Source: an uncultured Lachnospiraceae bacterium
GTDB taxonomy: Bacteria; Bacillota; Clostridia; Lachnospirales; Lachnospiraceae
Length of the DNA: 64,000 nt
Direction of reading: 5' to 3'
Assembly (NCBI GenBank): GCA_910588215.1
Contig: CAJUQJ010000009.1
Coordinates: 74,003 to 138,002, forward strand
The position numbers were made by a program, and so were the translations under genes. Positions 51,585 to 59,435 of this stretch are shown here, piece after piece (the first letter of the stretch is position 1; each line of letters starts with the position of its first letter). The notes beneath the pieces are model-generated. The model had not been told where the DNA came from. It did not search any database and saw only the letters and a program-made list of their open reading frames with translations.

Positions 51585-53069
51585 CTATATCATCCAAAAA
51601 TGTCTTAATGCCTCTATGATAGCCTTCTCTTTTTCTGGTGGGCATTTCGGCTGTCTGTAATCTTCAGACTTCGGCAAATTATAATTTACTCTTTCCACAA
51701 TCCCACACTTCCGCTTCACCTGTGCAATATAGAGATTGCTGACTTGCAGACCCGTCTTCTCTTTCACATACGCCTTAATTTCTTCATAGGTCGCCTTGCT
51801 CTCCGCAGCCGTCAAATCCATCTCATCCAAATTCAATTCCACCTCAATATGATGCTCGACATTTAGTTTGGACAATAAGCACACAGTCTCAACGTCATCC
51901 GTAAACGGAAACATGTCTACCGGTGTCATCTCCACCACCTGGTATCCGCTCTTTCGTTCCGGTTTGACCTTCTCCTTTTGCTGCTTTCCTCCACTTGTCA
52001 GATATTTCAGGTCTCTTGCCAGCGTCTCCGGATTACAAGAGATGTAGACGATCCTTGCCGGTCCGAGACGCAATACAGCATCCAGAAACTCTTCCGTGCT
52101 GCCGCTCCTGGGCGGATCCATAAAGACCACATCCACTTTCTCTCCCGCTTCGGCAAGCTGCACCATAAATCTACCCGCATCATTCTGATAAAAGTCGGCA
52201 TTTCTGATCCCATTGCGTTTGGCATTGAACACTGCATCCCTCACCGCAGTCTGATTCAACTCTACACCAATCACCTTCTTCACATGATCTGCGGCCGCCA
52301 GCCCAATCGTGCCAATACCACAATAGGCATCGATCACAGTCTCCCGCCCTTTCAGAGCCGCATATTCTATCGCCTTTCCATACAACTTTTCCGTCTGCGC
52401 CGCATTAACCTGATAAAAGGACTTAGAAGAGATACGGAACGTTCTGCCGCACAGGATATCCTCTATATAACCTTTGCCGTAAAGCACCTGCTCCTTTTCC
52501 CCCAGCACCATACTTGTCCGCTTGTTATTCACATTCAGCAGGATTGTAGTGATCTCAGGGTGCAGTTTACATAACGCATTTACAAAATTTCTCTTAGAAG
52601 GCAGCACCGGAGATCCAAGAACAAGCACCACCATGATCTGTCCCGTAGCTTGTCCTACCCGCACGAGTACATGCCGCAGCAGGCCATACCCGGTGTCCTC
52701 ATCGTAGGTTTTTAACTTAAATGACTTTGCCAGCTGCCGGACAGAAGCGATGATCGCATCCGCACTGCGGTCTTCCAGCAGGCATTCTTCTACCGGTACA
52801 ACGTAATGCGTACCTTTCTGATAGATCCCTGATACGATTCCTCTGCCTTTCTGGAAATCAAAGACGGCATGAACCTTATTGCGGTAGTGTGCCGGCTCCT
52901 CCATACCGATGATCCGGTTCACTCTGCCGTAGGGCTTTAAAAGCTTCTCAACCGTTTTCTGTTTCACCTTAAGCTGTTCCGTATAGGGTAAGTCAAGATA
53001 CTGACACCCGCCGCATTTCTTCGCCACGGGGCACATTTTTGACCGTATAGGTTTCTCATTCTGTCTCAC
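51585..53069 (-). CDS. rlmD: 23S rRNA (uracil-5) methyltransferase, RlmD type, with C-terminal extension
   Basis: The protein methylates a uracil C5 in 23S rRNA with SAM. CPVAKKCGGCQYLDL provides iron-sulfur cysteines, DAYCGIGTIGLAAA binds SAM, MDPPRSGS and YISCNPETLARDL form the active site. Normal members end shortly after HVETVxLLS. Here DVETVCLLSK (near 393-401) is followed by about 93 further residues (HIEVELNLDEMDL, LYIAQVKRKCG, CPPEKEKAIIEALRHF). I associate this tail with mobile-element genes fused to RlmD. The start is GTG with GGAGAG upstream. Total length is 494 residues. Confidence 0.92.
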   Translation of the reverse strand: MRQNEKPIRSKMCPVAKKCGGCQYLDLPYTEQLKVKQKTVEKLLKPYGRVNRIIGMEEPAHYRNKVHAVFDFQKGRGIVSGIYQKGTHYVVPVEECLLEDRSADAIIASVRQLAKSFKLKTYDEDTGYGLLRHVLVRVGQATGQIMVVLVLGSPVLPSKRNFVNALCKLHPEITTILLNVNNKRTSMVLGEKEQVLYGKGYIEDILCGRTFRISSKSFYQVNAAQTEKLYGKAIEYAALKGRETVIDAYCGIGTIGLAAADHVKKVIGVELNQTAVRDAVFNAKRNGIRNADFYQNDAGRFMVQLAEAGEKVDVVFMDPPRSGSTEEFLDAVLRLGPARIVYISCNPETLARDLKYLTSGGKQQKEKVKPERKSGYQVVEMTPVDMFPFTDDVETVCLLSKLNVEHHIEVELNLDEMDLTAAESKATYEEIKAYVKEKTGLQVSNLYIAQVKRKCGIVERVNYNLPKSEDYRQPKCPPEKEKAIIEALRHFWMI

Positions 53070-53141
53070 TGTTCTCTCCTTCCTTCAAGTTCCCTGTCTT
53101 CCGATGGTCTGATGCTTTCCCCTTAAAGCACCCCATATCAC

Positions 53142-53168
53142 AAAAAAGAATCCTGCCTGCAGGATTCT
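53142..53168 (-). terminator. terminator between the 91-aa gene and rlmD
   Basis: On the minus strand AGAATCCTG pairs with CAGGATTCT and runs into a T6 tract. It lies about 45 bp after the 91-aa gene's stop codon and isolates rlmD. Confidence 0.85.
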
Positions 53169-53210
53169 CCTACTTCAACATATTCATACGAAAGCCTTAT
53201 GGCGACGGCC

Positions 53211-53486
53211 TTATACTACACCCAGCTTCACGCTGTCCATACCCTCCACCAGATCTTTTGCCAGCAAACTGTCCGCCTCATTGATTCGGATCGTGAAGAC
53301 ACTTTTCTCCGGATGGATCTCGCAGAATAATCTGTCCCACAGCCTTTTCTCTTGCCACTCAATAAAGAAGGAGATACGGTTCGTCACCAACAGCTTCTCC
53401 AGCTTATCCTTACTCTCCATACCATATACTTTACAAAACGGAATCTCATGATTAAAAAACAGTGCGTTAAAATTAAGTGCTGCCAT
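53211..53486 (-). CDS. hypothetical protein (91 aa)
   Basis: I do not recognise this small cytoplasmic protein. It reads FNALFFNHEIPFCKVYGMESKDKLEKLL at the start, contains a Trp/Phe-rich centre, and ends in MDSVKLGVV. GGGGGAAGGG precedes the ATG. It has its own terminator and lies alone between rlmD and another small hypothetical gene. It looks like a real gene because of the terminator and typical codon use. Confidence 0.7.
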   Translation of the reverse strand: MAALNFNALFFNHEIPFCKVYGMESKDKLEKLLVTNRISFFIEWQEKRLWDRLFCEIHPEKSVFTIRINEADSLLAKDLVEGMDSVKLGVV

Positions 53487-53662
53487 GTCCCTTCCCCCAT
53501 AAAACTAATTTATGTCTCCTGTGTGTCTCTTGACCGGCACAGTCTTCATTGTCAGCTTATGAATAGCTTTATGTTAACTTATATGGCAATTATATACTAT
53601 ACAACACAATAAAATCAAGCTTTTTTGACAATTTCTACAATTTTCTAAAATATTTATGTAAA

Positions 53663-53962
53663 TCATTCTATCCATGAGCGGCGCAGACTTTCTAACCAAT
53701 GATCCCGACGGCTCTCATACTGCTCATTAATCCATAGTCTTGCCTGATCCACCCCTTCCGCCGTCAATGGCACATCCAAAGTCTCCTTTAGGTCGTCTGG
53801 TGTTCTAAGCAGGTTGAAAGGCTCCGGCCAGATTGTCACCCTGATGATATCCTCCTCGCCGCTCCTGCTCCTTTTGAGCATGTAGCGCATCCCCTCCATA
53901 CTGCCGGAATACTCTTCCTTCATAATATAATTCAATGGGTGAAATGTATCTTTTTCTAACAA
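53663..53962 (-). CDS. hypothetical protein (99 aa) with probable TTG start
   Basis: The frame extends upstream to 54055, but that part overlaps a palindromic repeat and is not likely to be coding. The likely start is TTG at 53962, with GGGGAG 5 bases upstream, giving the opening LLEKDTFHPLNYIMKEEY. The body contains YSGSMEGMRYMLKR and IWPEPFNLLRTPDDLKE. I recall similar small proteins in Lachnospiraceae without known function. No membrane segments are seen. Confidence 0.65.
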   Translation of the reverse strand: MLEKDTFHPLNYIMKEEYSGSMEGMRYMLKRSRSGEEDIIRVTIWPEPFNLLRTPDDLKETLDVPLTAEGVDQARLWINEQYESRRDHWLESLRRSWIE

Positions 53963-54012
53963 AGTCGCTCCCCTCTCTGTCAAAAGTAACAGGACTGTTA
54001 CCTGCAAAATTC

Positions 54013-54073
54013 TCCACCTGTGCGGTTGGATGCTCTTTGAAGCGTCCAACCGCACAGGTGGAATTTTTTTTGA
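54013..54073. repeat. 18-bp-arm perfect palindrome, terminator-like
   Basis: TCCACCTGTGCGGTTGGA (54013-54030) and its exact reverse complement (54045-54062) flank 14 bases, and on the plus strand a T8 tract follows. The same arms occur split at 12233-12516. No plus-strand gene lies upstream, so if it terminates it does so for readthrough; on the minus strand it precedes the 99-aa gene. Confidence 0.75.
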
Positions 54074-54081
54074 AATAAGTC

Positions 54082-54110
54082 TTGCATTTTCTTTACTGAT
54101 TGGGTATAAT
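54082..54110 (+). promoter_or_regulatory. tRNA-Pro promoter
   Basis: TTGCAT (54082-54087), 17 bp, TATAAT (54105-54110), about 12 bp before the tRNA 5' end. Confidence 0.8.
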
Positions 54111-54122
54111 TGTAAATGCTTT

Positions 54123-54195
54123 CGGGATGTGGCTCAGGTGGTAGAGCGCTACTTTAGGGAAGTAGAGGTCGCAAGTTCGAGTCTTGTCATTCCGA
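54123..54195 (+). tRNA. tRNA-Pro (anticodon AGG)
   Basis: The sequence folds as a cloverleaf. Acceptor CGGGATG pairs with CATTCCG through one G-U, the D-stem is GCTC/GAGC, and the anticodon stem is CTACT/AGTAG around the loop TTAGGGA, which places AGG at 34-36. The T-arm is GCAAG-TTCGAGT-CTTGT. The body resembles proline tRNAs (TGGCTCAG, GTCGCA.GTTCGA). AGG is unusual for bacterial proline tRNAs, which use UGG, GGG or CGG. It has its own promoter and terminator. CCA is not encoded. Confidence 0.85.
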
Positions 54196-54200
54196 TACCC

Positions 54201-54237
54201 AAGCACCGTTTATAGAGAATATAAGCGGTGCTTTTTT
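54201..54237 (+). terminator. terminator after tRNA-Pro
   Basis: AAGCACCG pairs with CGGTGCTT and is followed by TTTTT, five bases past the tRNA 3' end. Confidence 0.9.
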
Positions 54238-54308
54238 GTGCTCTTTTATCGGCTGCTCTTATCTGTCCTCATCGCTTCTGCCGCTGCCGTGCCGAACTAT
54301 TCCAGAGG

Positions 54309-54740
54309 CTATTCCGGTAGGCTCCGATCTACTGCCAGAGCCTTTCTAAATGCCTCATCAAACAACGGACTTTCCTTCTTCAGGGAGAGCGGTCTGCCCT
54401 CCCTGTTCAGGAAACAATGTCTGCTGCTTCCCGTGGTCCTCAGTTCTCCCGACACCTGATCCAGAACACTGTAAGACAACTCCAGTGTTACACCGTTGTA
54501 CTTCTCAACTTTTGGCAAAATCTCCACCACATCACCGAAATGCACCATGGACTTGTAAACACAGTGCACTTCCAGAACAGGGCTGATGATCCCCTGTCTC
54601 TCCATATCGGCATAATCAATCCCAATTTCCTTCATATACCAGATCCGTGCAGATTCAAACCACCTGATATAGTTAGAATGATGGATAATCCCCATCTGAT
54701 CCGTCTCATAATACTGTGTCTGGTGCTCATACCCTTTCAT
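54309..54740 (-). CDS. acyl-CoA thioesterase, YbgC/4HBT hotdog family
   Basis: The 143-residue protein has the hotdog-fold signature YYETDQMGIIHHSNYIRWFESAR, with the catalytic Asp in the ETDQMG loop. The substrate-binding helix follows, then VVEILPKVEKYNG. It hydrolyses acyl-CoA thioesters. The start at 54740 follows GAGAGG at 7 bases. It lies 50 bp after pepD on the same strand, so the two may be co-transcribed. Confidence 0.9.
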   Translation of the reverse strand: MKGYEHQTQYYETDQMGIIHHSNYIRWFESARIWYMKEIGIDYADMERQGIISPVLEVHCVYKSMVHFGDVVEILPKVEKYNGVTLELSYSVLDQVSGELRTTGSSRHCFLNREGRPLSLKKESPLFDEAFRKALAVDRSLPE

Positions 54741-54790
54741 CGCAAACCTCTCATCGTCTAAATCGATGTCCCTTTTATCCTTTTTCTCTC

Positions 54791-56263
54791 TTATCTCTCC
54801 GCCAGAACCACCAGCAGATATTCCCACATTCTGCCCACCGACTCTATGCTGAGACTTTCCTCGGTGGTGTGTACATCAGCCATATCCGGCCCGATGGAAA
54901 CACAGTCAAGCCCCGGAATCTTAGCCGTCAACAGGCCGCATTCCAATCCCGCATGGATCGCCTGCAGCTGCGGTTTATGACCATATATCCTCTCATAGAC
55001 TGCAGCCAGCCTGTCACGCAGCGGCGACTCCTTGCGGTATGCCCAACCCGGATAAGCACTCCTCACCTGCACTGCCGCCCCTGTCTTTCCGGCAATCTCA
55101 CACATCCGTTGACACAGTTCTTCTTTTTCCTGGTCAATGGAACTTCTCACCGCATAGCCAAGCTGCAGCTTCTCCTGTCCGAGCACCATAATACCCAGAT
55201 TGAGAGATGTCTGCACCAGCCCGTCCACATCCTGGCTCATGGCGATAATACCGTTGGGCAGTGATGTCAAACAGGACAATGCTTGTTTCGTACATGCCGC
55301 TGTCAGGCATTTGCTCACTTGTATTTGTCTGCCATTATGGTATTGTTTTTCCGTACATACCGCACAAAACCCGGGGTCTGTAGCCTTCAATTCCTCTTTG
55401 ATCTTACCTGCCTCTTTCTCAATACAGTCGAGTACTTGCTTACACTCTTGCGATGCAACCGCCAGCACTGCGCCTGCCGTCCGCGGAATCGCATTATCAG
55501 CCTGGCCGCCCTGCAGCATGGAAAGACGGACTGCCCCCTCCTTCGCTGCTGCCATCAGAATGCGGCCCAGCAGACAGTTGGCATTTCCTCTGCCCTTATG
55601 AATCTCTCCACCAGAATGGCCGCCCTGCAGTCCCTGAACCTTGACTTCCAGAATGCAATCGCCTTCCGCCGGCATTGCTTCCCACTGCAAAGGTATCTCC
55701 ACATCCACTCTGGCACCGCCGGCACAGCTTGTGATGATAACGCCTTCCTCCTCATTGTCAAGATTGATCAGCTGTCTGCCCTGCAGCATGGAAAGATCTA
55801 TGCCATGCGCTCCTGTAAGTCCCGTCTCCTCCTCGGTGGTTACCACCATTTCCAGGCGGGGATGGCTGATATCCTTTGCGTCCAGCAGCGCCAGAATATA
55901 GGCGACCGCAATCCCGTCGTCTCCTCCCAGGCTTGTCCCTTCCGCACTGATTCTGCCATCCCTTACACGCAGTCGAAGAGGGTCTTTTCGCAGATCCATA
56001 TCACAGTCCGGTGTCTTCACAGCGACCATATCCATATGCCCCTGCAGGATATAAGGCGCTTCCTGTTCGTAACCGGGTGTCGCCTCCTTTATGATGATAA
56101 TATTGTTAAGCTCATCCTGGATACAAGTATAGCCGCGATCCACGGCAAACTTTTTCAGATAGTCGCTGATCTGCTTTTCGTTGCCGGATCCCCGCGGAAT
56201 ACGGCTGATCTCCTCAAAAAAGTGAAACACGCCTGCCGGTTTCAACCCATCTAATACACCCAT
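54791..56263 (-). CDS. pepD: aminoacyl-histidine dipeptidase (peptidase D, M20)
   Basis: The 490-residue metallopeptidase opens with GVFHFFEEISRIPRGSGNEKQISDYL. It has the zinc motif LQGHMDMV, the second metal region LGGDDGIAVAY, TTEEETGLTGA with the catalytic Glu, and GHSGGEIHKGRGNA in the dimer domain. It cleaves Xaa-His and other dipeptides in the cytoplasm. The start at 56263 follows GGAGG at 5 bases; a longer frame to 56320 lacks a signal. Confidence 0.95.
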   Translation of the reverse strand: MGVLDGLKPAGVFHFFEEISRIPRGSGNEKQISDYLKKFAVDRGYTCIQDELNNIIIIKEATPGYEQEAPYILQGHMDMVAVKTPDCDMDLRKDPLRLRVRDGRISAEGTSLGGDDGIAVAYILALLDAKDISHPRLEMVVTTEEETGLTGAHGIDLSMLQGRQLINLDNEEEGVIITSCAGGARVDVEIPLQWEAMPAEGDCILEVKVQGLQGGHSGGEIHKGRGNANCLLGRILMAAAKEGAVRLSMLQGGQADNAIPRTAGAVLAVASQECKQVLDCIEKEAGKIKEELKATDPGFCAVCTEKQYHNGRQIQVSKCLTAACTKQALSCLTSLPNGIIAMSQDVDGLVQTSLNLGIMVLGQEKLQLGYAVRSSIDQEKEELCQRMCEIAGKTGAAVQVRSAYPGWAYRKESPLRDRLAAVYERIYGHKPQLQAIHAGLECGLLTAKIPGLDCVSIGPDMADVHTTEESLSIESVGRMWEYLLVVLAER

Positions 56264-56366
56264 GTCTTCTTCCTCCGAACTTTTCTGCTTCCTATTGAAA
56301 GAAGAGACAGAACTTCTCATCCCATCTCTTCCGCATTTTCCTTTATTCAGATCCTGGTCATCTGTC

Positions 56367-56723
56367 CTATTTCAGATTAGCCTTTGCAAGCTCTGCCAGA
56401 GAAGTAAACCCTGCTGCATCATTGACAGCCATCTCTGCCAGCATCTTTCTGTTCATCTCAACACCGGCATTCTTCAGGCCATACATAAATTTGCTGTAAG
56501 ACAACCCATTCATTCTCGCCGCTGCATTAATACGTGCGATCCACAACTGTCTGAACTGACGCTTTCTTTCTTTTCTTCCTGCATAGGAAGATGTCAGTGC
56601 TCTCATTACGGACTGCTTCGCTACTCTATACTGTTTAGATCTTGCGCCTCTGTATCCTTTCGCAAGCTTTAATACTCTGTTATGTTTTTTCTTAGCGTTT
56701 ACACCGCCTTTAATTCTTGCCAT
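56367..56723 (-). CDS. rplT: 50S ribosomal protein L20
   Basis: The 118-residue protein matches L20 throughout (ARIKGGVNAKKKHNRVLKLAKGYRG, LWIARINAAAR, SYSKFMYGL). It is an assembly protein of the large subunit. In Firmicutes, L20 also represses its own operon by binding the leader upstream of infC, which is present here at 57574-57780. It is last in the infC-rpmI-rplT operon. Confidence 0.99.
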   Translation of the reverse strand: MARIKGGVNAKKKHNRVLKLAKGYRGARSKQYRVAKQSVMRALTSSYAGRKERKRQFRQLWIARINAAARMNGLSYSKFMYGLKNAGVEMNRKMLAEMAVNDAAGFTSLAELAKANLK

Positions 56724-56758
56724 GTCTATTTTCCTCCTTATGACTTCAAATTCAGTTC

Positions 56759-56956
56759 TTACAGATACGGTAAAATCTTCTTCATATTCTTAACATTCGT
56801 CGCATCCGTCATAGCAGGTTTTCTAAGATTTCTCTTGGTCTTAGCACTTTTCTTCGTTAAGATATGGCGTTTATAAGCTTTATTTCTTTTCAGTTTACCT
56901 GTTCCGGTTACTTTAAAACGTTTTGCAGCCGCTCTGCTTGTCTTCATTTTTGGCAT
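56759..56956 (-). CDS. rpmI: 50S ribosomal protein L35
   Basis: The 65-residue basic protein reads PKMKTSRAAAKRFKVTGTGKLKR at its start and has the KRNLRKPAM segment of L35. It lies between infC and rplT, the conserved order, with GGAGG upstream. Confidence 0.99.
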   Translation of the reverse strand: MPKMKTSRAAAKRFKVTGTGKLKRNKAYKRHILTKKSAKTKRNLRKPAMTDATNVKNMKKILPYL

Positions 56957-57045
56957 GTTAACATTCCTCCTATGCTATATTCTTCAATTATGGGATATCA
57001 GTCTGAGATAACAAACTAAGATATCATTCTATTTCAACTAAGCAG

Positions 57046-57552
57046 CTATCGCTTCTCAGCCAAAAACATGCTCATACTCCGGCCTTCCACCTTCGGCGCC
57101 TTATCCACCACCGCAATATCAGAAAGCGCCTGTGCAATATCGTCCAGGATGTGCTTACTGTTGTTCATATGCGCCATCTCACGTCCACGGAAGCGAAGTG
57201 TGATCTTCACTCGATCACCCTTACTGATGAATTTCCTGGCAGCATTCACCTTCGTATTCAGGTCGTTAGTGTCGATATTAGGAGACAGACGAATCTCCTT
57301 GATCTCGACGGTCTTCTGTTTCTTCCTGGCTTCCTTCTCTTTCCTCGTCTGTTCATACTTGAACTTGCCGTAATCTACGATCTTGCAGACGGGCGGCTTT
57401 GCCGTAGGTGCAATCTTCACCAGATCCACCCCTGCTTCCTCTGCCAGTTTCATGGCATCTCTGGTCGGCATAACGCCAAGCTGCTCCCCGTTTACTCCGA
57501 TCACGCGCACTTCTCTGTCTCTAATCTGTTCGTTAATGAATAAATCGCTAAT
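57046..57552 (-). CDS. infC: translation initiation factor IF-3, probable AUU start
   Basis: The product matches IF-3: FINEQIRDREVRVIGVNGEQLGVM, then KIVDYGKFKYEQTRKEKEARKKQ in the N domain, and VKITLRFRGREMAH in the C domain. GGAGG lies 8 bases before an ATT codon at 57552-57550, which gives 168 residues starting at SDLFINEQ. The in-frame ATG codons at 57567, 57573 and 57594 have no ribosome binding site and the last overlaps the leader terminator. An AUU start is the known self-control device of infC in other bacteria. Confidence 0.96.
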   Translation of the reverse strand: MSDLFINEQIRDREVRVIGVNGEQLGVMPTRDAMKLAEEAGVDLVKIAPTAKPPVCKIVDYGKFKYEQTRKEKEARKKQKTVEIKEIRLSPNIDTNDLNTKVNAARKFISKGDRVKITLRFRGREMAHMNNSKHILDDIAQALSDIAVVDKAPKVEGRSMSMFLAEKR

Positions 57553-57573
57553 GGTTCTACCCTCCATACCCAT

Positions 57574-57606
57574 AAAAAATAAAGTGGATAGCATATCTAT
57601 CCACTT
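57574..57606 (-). terminator. leader terminator (attenuator) of infC-rpmI-rplT
   Basis: On the minus strand AAGTGGATAG pairs with CTATCCACTT around a short loop and is followed by TATTTTTT. It lies about 22 bp before the infC start, so transcription must read through it to express the operon. Confidence 0.88.
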
Positions 57607-57796
57607 ATCAGTTCATCTCAAATAGATCACGCTGCTGTATCTACTCTACCATAATGGTCGACATTACAACGTAAATCCTGAAATATGAACACTTGCGAAC
57701 CCTATCGTTGCAAGGTGAGAGTGGACACTCTGCTTGATTGTCAGTTCTATGCTATCGCATCTTTAATAAGATAACACAAGATCTAGGCTATGTCAA
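57607..57796 (-). promoter_or_regulatory. infC operon promoter and L20-type leader
   Basis: TTGACA (57791-57796), 17 bp, TATCTT (57768-57773) opens a leader of about 160 bases. It contains GTGTCCACTCTCACCTTGCAACGAT and ends in the terminator. The position and layout fit the L20 leader of Firmicutes, in which L20 binding favours termination. Naming it as the L20 leader family is from memory and should be confirmed with a covariance model. Confidence 0.7.
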
Positions 57797-57834
57797 CTGT
57801 AATTTTATATTTTCTTCTGTTTACTCTTCTACTT

Positions 57835-57905
57835 CGTAAAGTTATCGGCGAATACTACATACTCAATGCCCATGCAGCAAGGTGCAGGGCACCTTGAATA
57901 GTAAC
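57835..57905 (+). repeat. partial copy of the GTAAC-ended dispersed module
   Basis: CGTAAAGTTATCGGCGA through GGGCACCTTGAATAGTAAC matches the last part of the element at 39388-39471. It lies against the stop codon of the lipoprotein gene at 57907. Confidence 0.8.
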
Positions 57906-57906
57906 T

Positions 57907-58677
57907 CTACTTCACTTCGATCGTATCTGCACTGGCTTCATACAGCTCCATATAATCATAGTCGCTGGTCTGCGAATAGGTGACCATATAGCTTCTATCC
58001 GCATTGATGGCATACTGCAGCTGGGTGATCTCCACACCGCTCACCGTATAATGGCACTGGATACGGAAAGCCGGATAACCGCTGATCTCAATGTGCTCAA
58101 AACTGTCAACGCTTACGTCCACATCCTCATTGTAGGCTGTAAACAGATCTTCCTCCATCTGCTGCGCAAAAACTTCCTCCGTCAAAAGCTGTAATGCGAT
58201 ATCCTCTTCCATCACCGCGTAATAGATCGTGGATGCATCGATCGGATAGCGCTTCCGCACATACAGATTAGCCACTTCCTCTGACTCCGCAAACCCTTCC
58301 GGGATATCAAAGCTGCATCCGGTGGTAGAACGGCCATCCTCCATCACCGAGGTATCCATATTCTCTTCTTCCAGCAGTTCCTCTGTCAGCTCCCTGCGAG
58401 TCTCTTCTTCAATCTCCACCCGCTCCCGCGATTCCTTATTCCACGGCCCGGATTGCTGTAAAGCCTCTTTGGCGGATTTTCCTTCCGCTGCTTCCGCTTC
58501 TCCCGCTGTCTGCTCCGTCACTTCGAGGGCTTTTTCCTGTTCTGTCTCTGCCGCTTCTTCGTTCTTCGTATCCGTACCTGTATGTACCAACTCCTTCTCA
58601 CCGCACCCCGTCAGAAGCAGCACTGTACACGCTCCTGCCAGAAACAGTGGAAAATGCCTTTGCTTTCCTCTCTTCAC
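57907..58677 (-). CDS. hypothetical lipoprotein
   Basis: The 256-residue protein has a lipoprotein signal with the lipobox LLLTGC (Cys near residue 25). A long Glu/Ala/Thr-rich linker (about 30-105) and a compact C-terminal domain of about 140 residues follow. That domain (SFDIPEGFAESEEVANLYVRK; VDSFEHIEISGYPAFRIQ) recalls small surface domains that bind or sense ligands, but I do not recognise a family. It is anchored outside the membrane and transcribed alone. Confidence 0.8.
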   Translation of the reverse strand: MKRGKQRHFPLFLAGACTVLLLTGCGEKELVHTGTDTKNEEAAETEQEKALEVTEQTAGEAEAAEGKSAKEALQQSGPWNKESRERVEIEEETRRELTEELLEEENMDTSVMEDGRSTTGCSFDIPEGFAESEEVANLYVRKRYPIDASTIYYAVMEEDIALQLLTEEVFAQQMEEDLFTAYNEDVDVSVDSFEHIEISGYPAFRIQCHYTVSGVEITQLQYAINADRSYMVTYSQTSDYDYMELYEASADTIEVK

Positions 58678-58892
58678 ACTTTCCTCCTACCGCCTTTTCA
58701 GCGATCCTATGATATACAATTCAATTCTATGATACGGAGTCAAAAGTCACTGACCGCGTTTTGCCTGCATATAAGTGGTTGTATTTTTGCAGCCCGCGGC
58801 AGGCCATAAACGGCTGCCGCAGACAACGCCATCTACTTCTACTGCTCTTCATTCTTCTACACTACAAAGACCCCGCCTGCTGCGAGAACGAT

Positions 58893-59207
58893 CTACATTT
58901 CCTTAAAGGTAGAACACTCTGTCCCGGCACTGCTGTTCGCGCCGCCGCCTTTGATGTCCACGTGCTCCGCGTGGCACTTGTAGTTACTATTATACACACA
59001 TTTGACTGCTTCGCAATCAATACTGATCGTCCTGCAGGGATGCTCCAGGGAACTGGTATAGGAATCATCTCTCTTCTGCGCAAAGCTCTCACAGCATGTA
59101 TCGTTACAACAATCCGCGTGTTTGCCGCCTACCATGATATCCCCTTTGCAGCAGCACTTATCCTTATTGTAAGAACAGTTTTCCACACCACATTTCAATT
59201 CTGCCAT
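58893..59207 (-). CDS. DUF1540 protein with two Cys-rich domains
   Basis: The 104-residue protein has two DUF1540 units. The first is LKCGVENCSYNKDKCCCKGDI with its following Cys cluster; the second is ISIDCEAVKCVYNSNYKCHAEHVDI. It has 15 or more cysteines, suggesting metal binding. The family is common in clostridia and its function is unknown. The start at 59207 follows AGGAGG at 6 bases; a longer frame to 59348 is not supported. Confidence 0.88.
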   Translation of the reverse strand: MAELKCGVENCSYNKDKCCCKGDIMVGGKHADCCNDTCCESFAQKRDDSYTSSLEHPCRTISIDCEAVKCVYNSNYKCHAEHVDIKGGGANSSAGTECSTFKEM

Positions 59208-59435
59208 AATAACCTCCTGCTTTTGGCATACCGCCACATGTTTTCTGCCATGCCGCTTTCGGCATCTCATCTCCAAAGACAAGCAAGCCTGTCTGGGAGA
59301 ATACCGCATTTCAGGCATTCTATGATGTGAGAATGATCTGCAGAGCAAATCCGGAACTTCTTCGCAAGGCAGCCTTTGTTACAAGATGACTTGCTCTGCA
59401 AGTCTAGAAGTTCTTCTCACGCTATTATTATGGCC

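Noticed and set aside
43915..51897. Exact attL/attR direct repeats flanking the accessory island
   Set aside because: The two RlmD-like stretches agree at only 20 of 27 positions, so they cannot be claimed as a recent attachment-site pair; only a relationship through the methyltransferase family is kept.
53963..54055. N-terminal extension of the 99-aa hypothetical protein
   Set aside because: It overlaps the 18-bp-arm palindrome; a TTG with a good ribosome binding site at 53962 is a better start.
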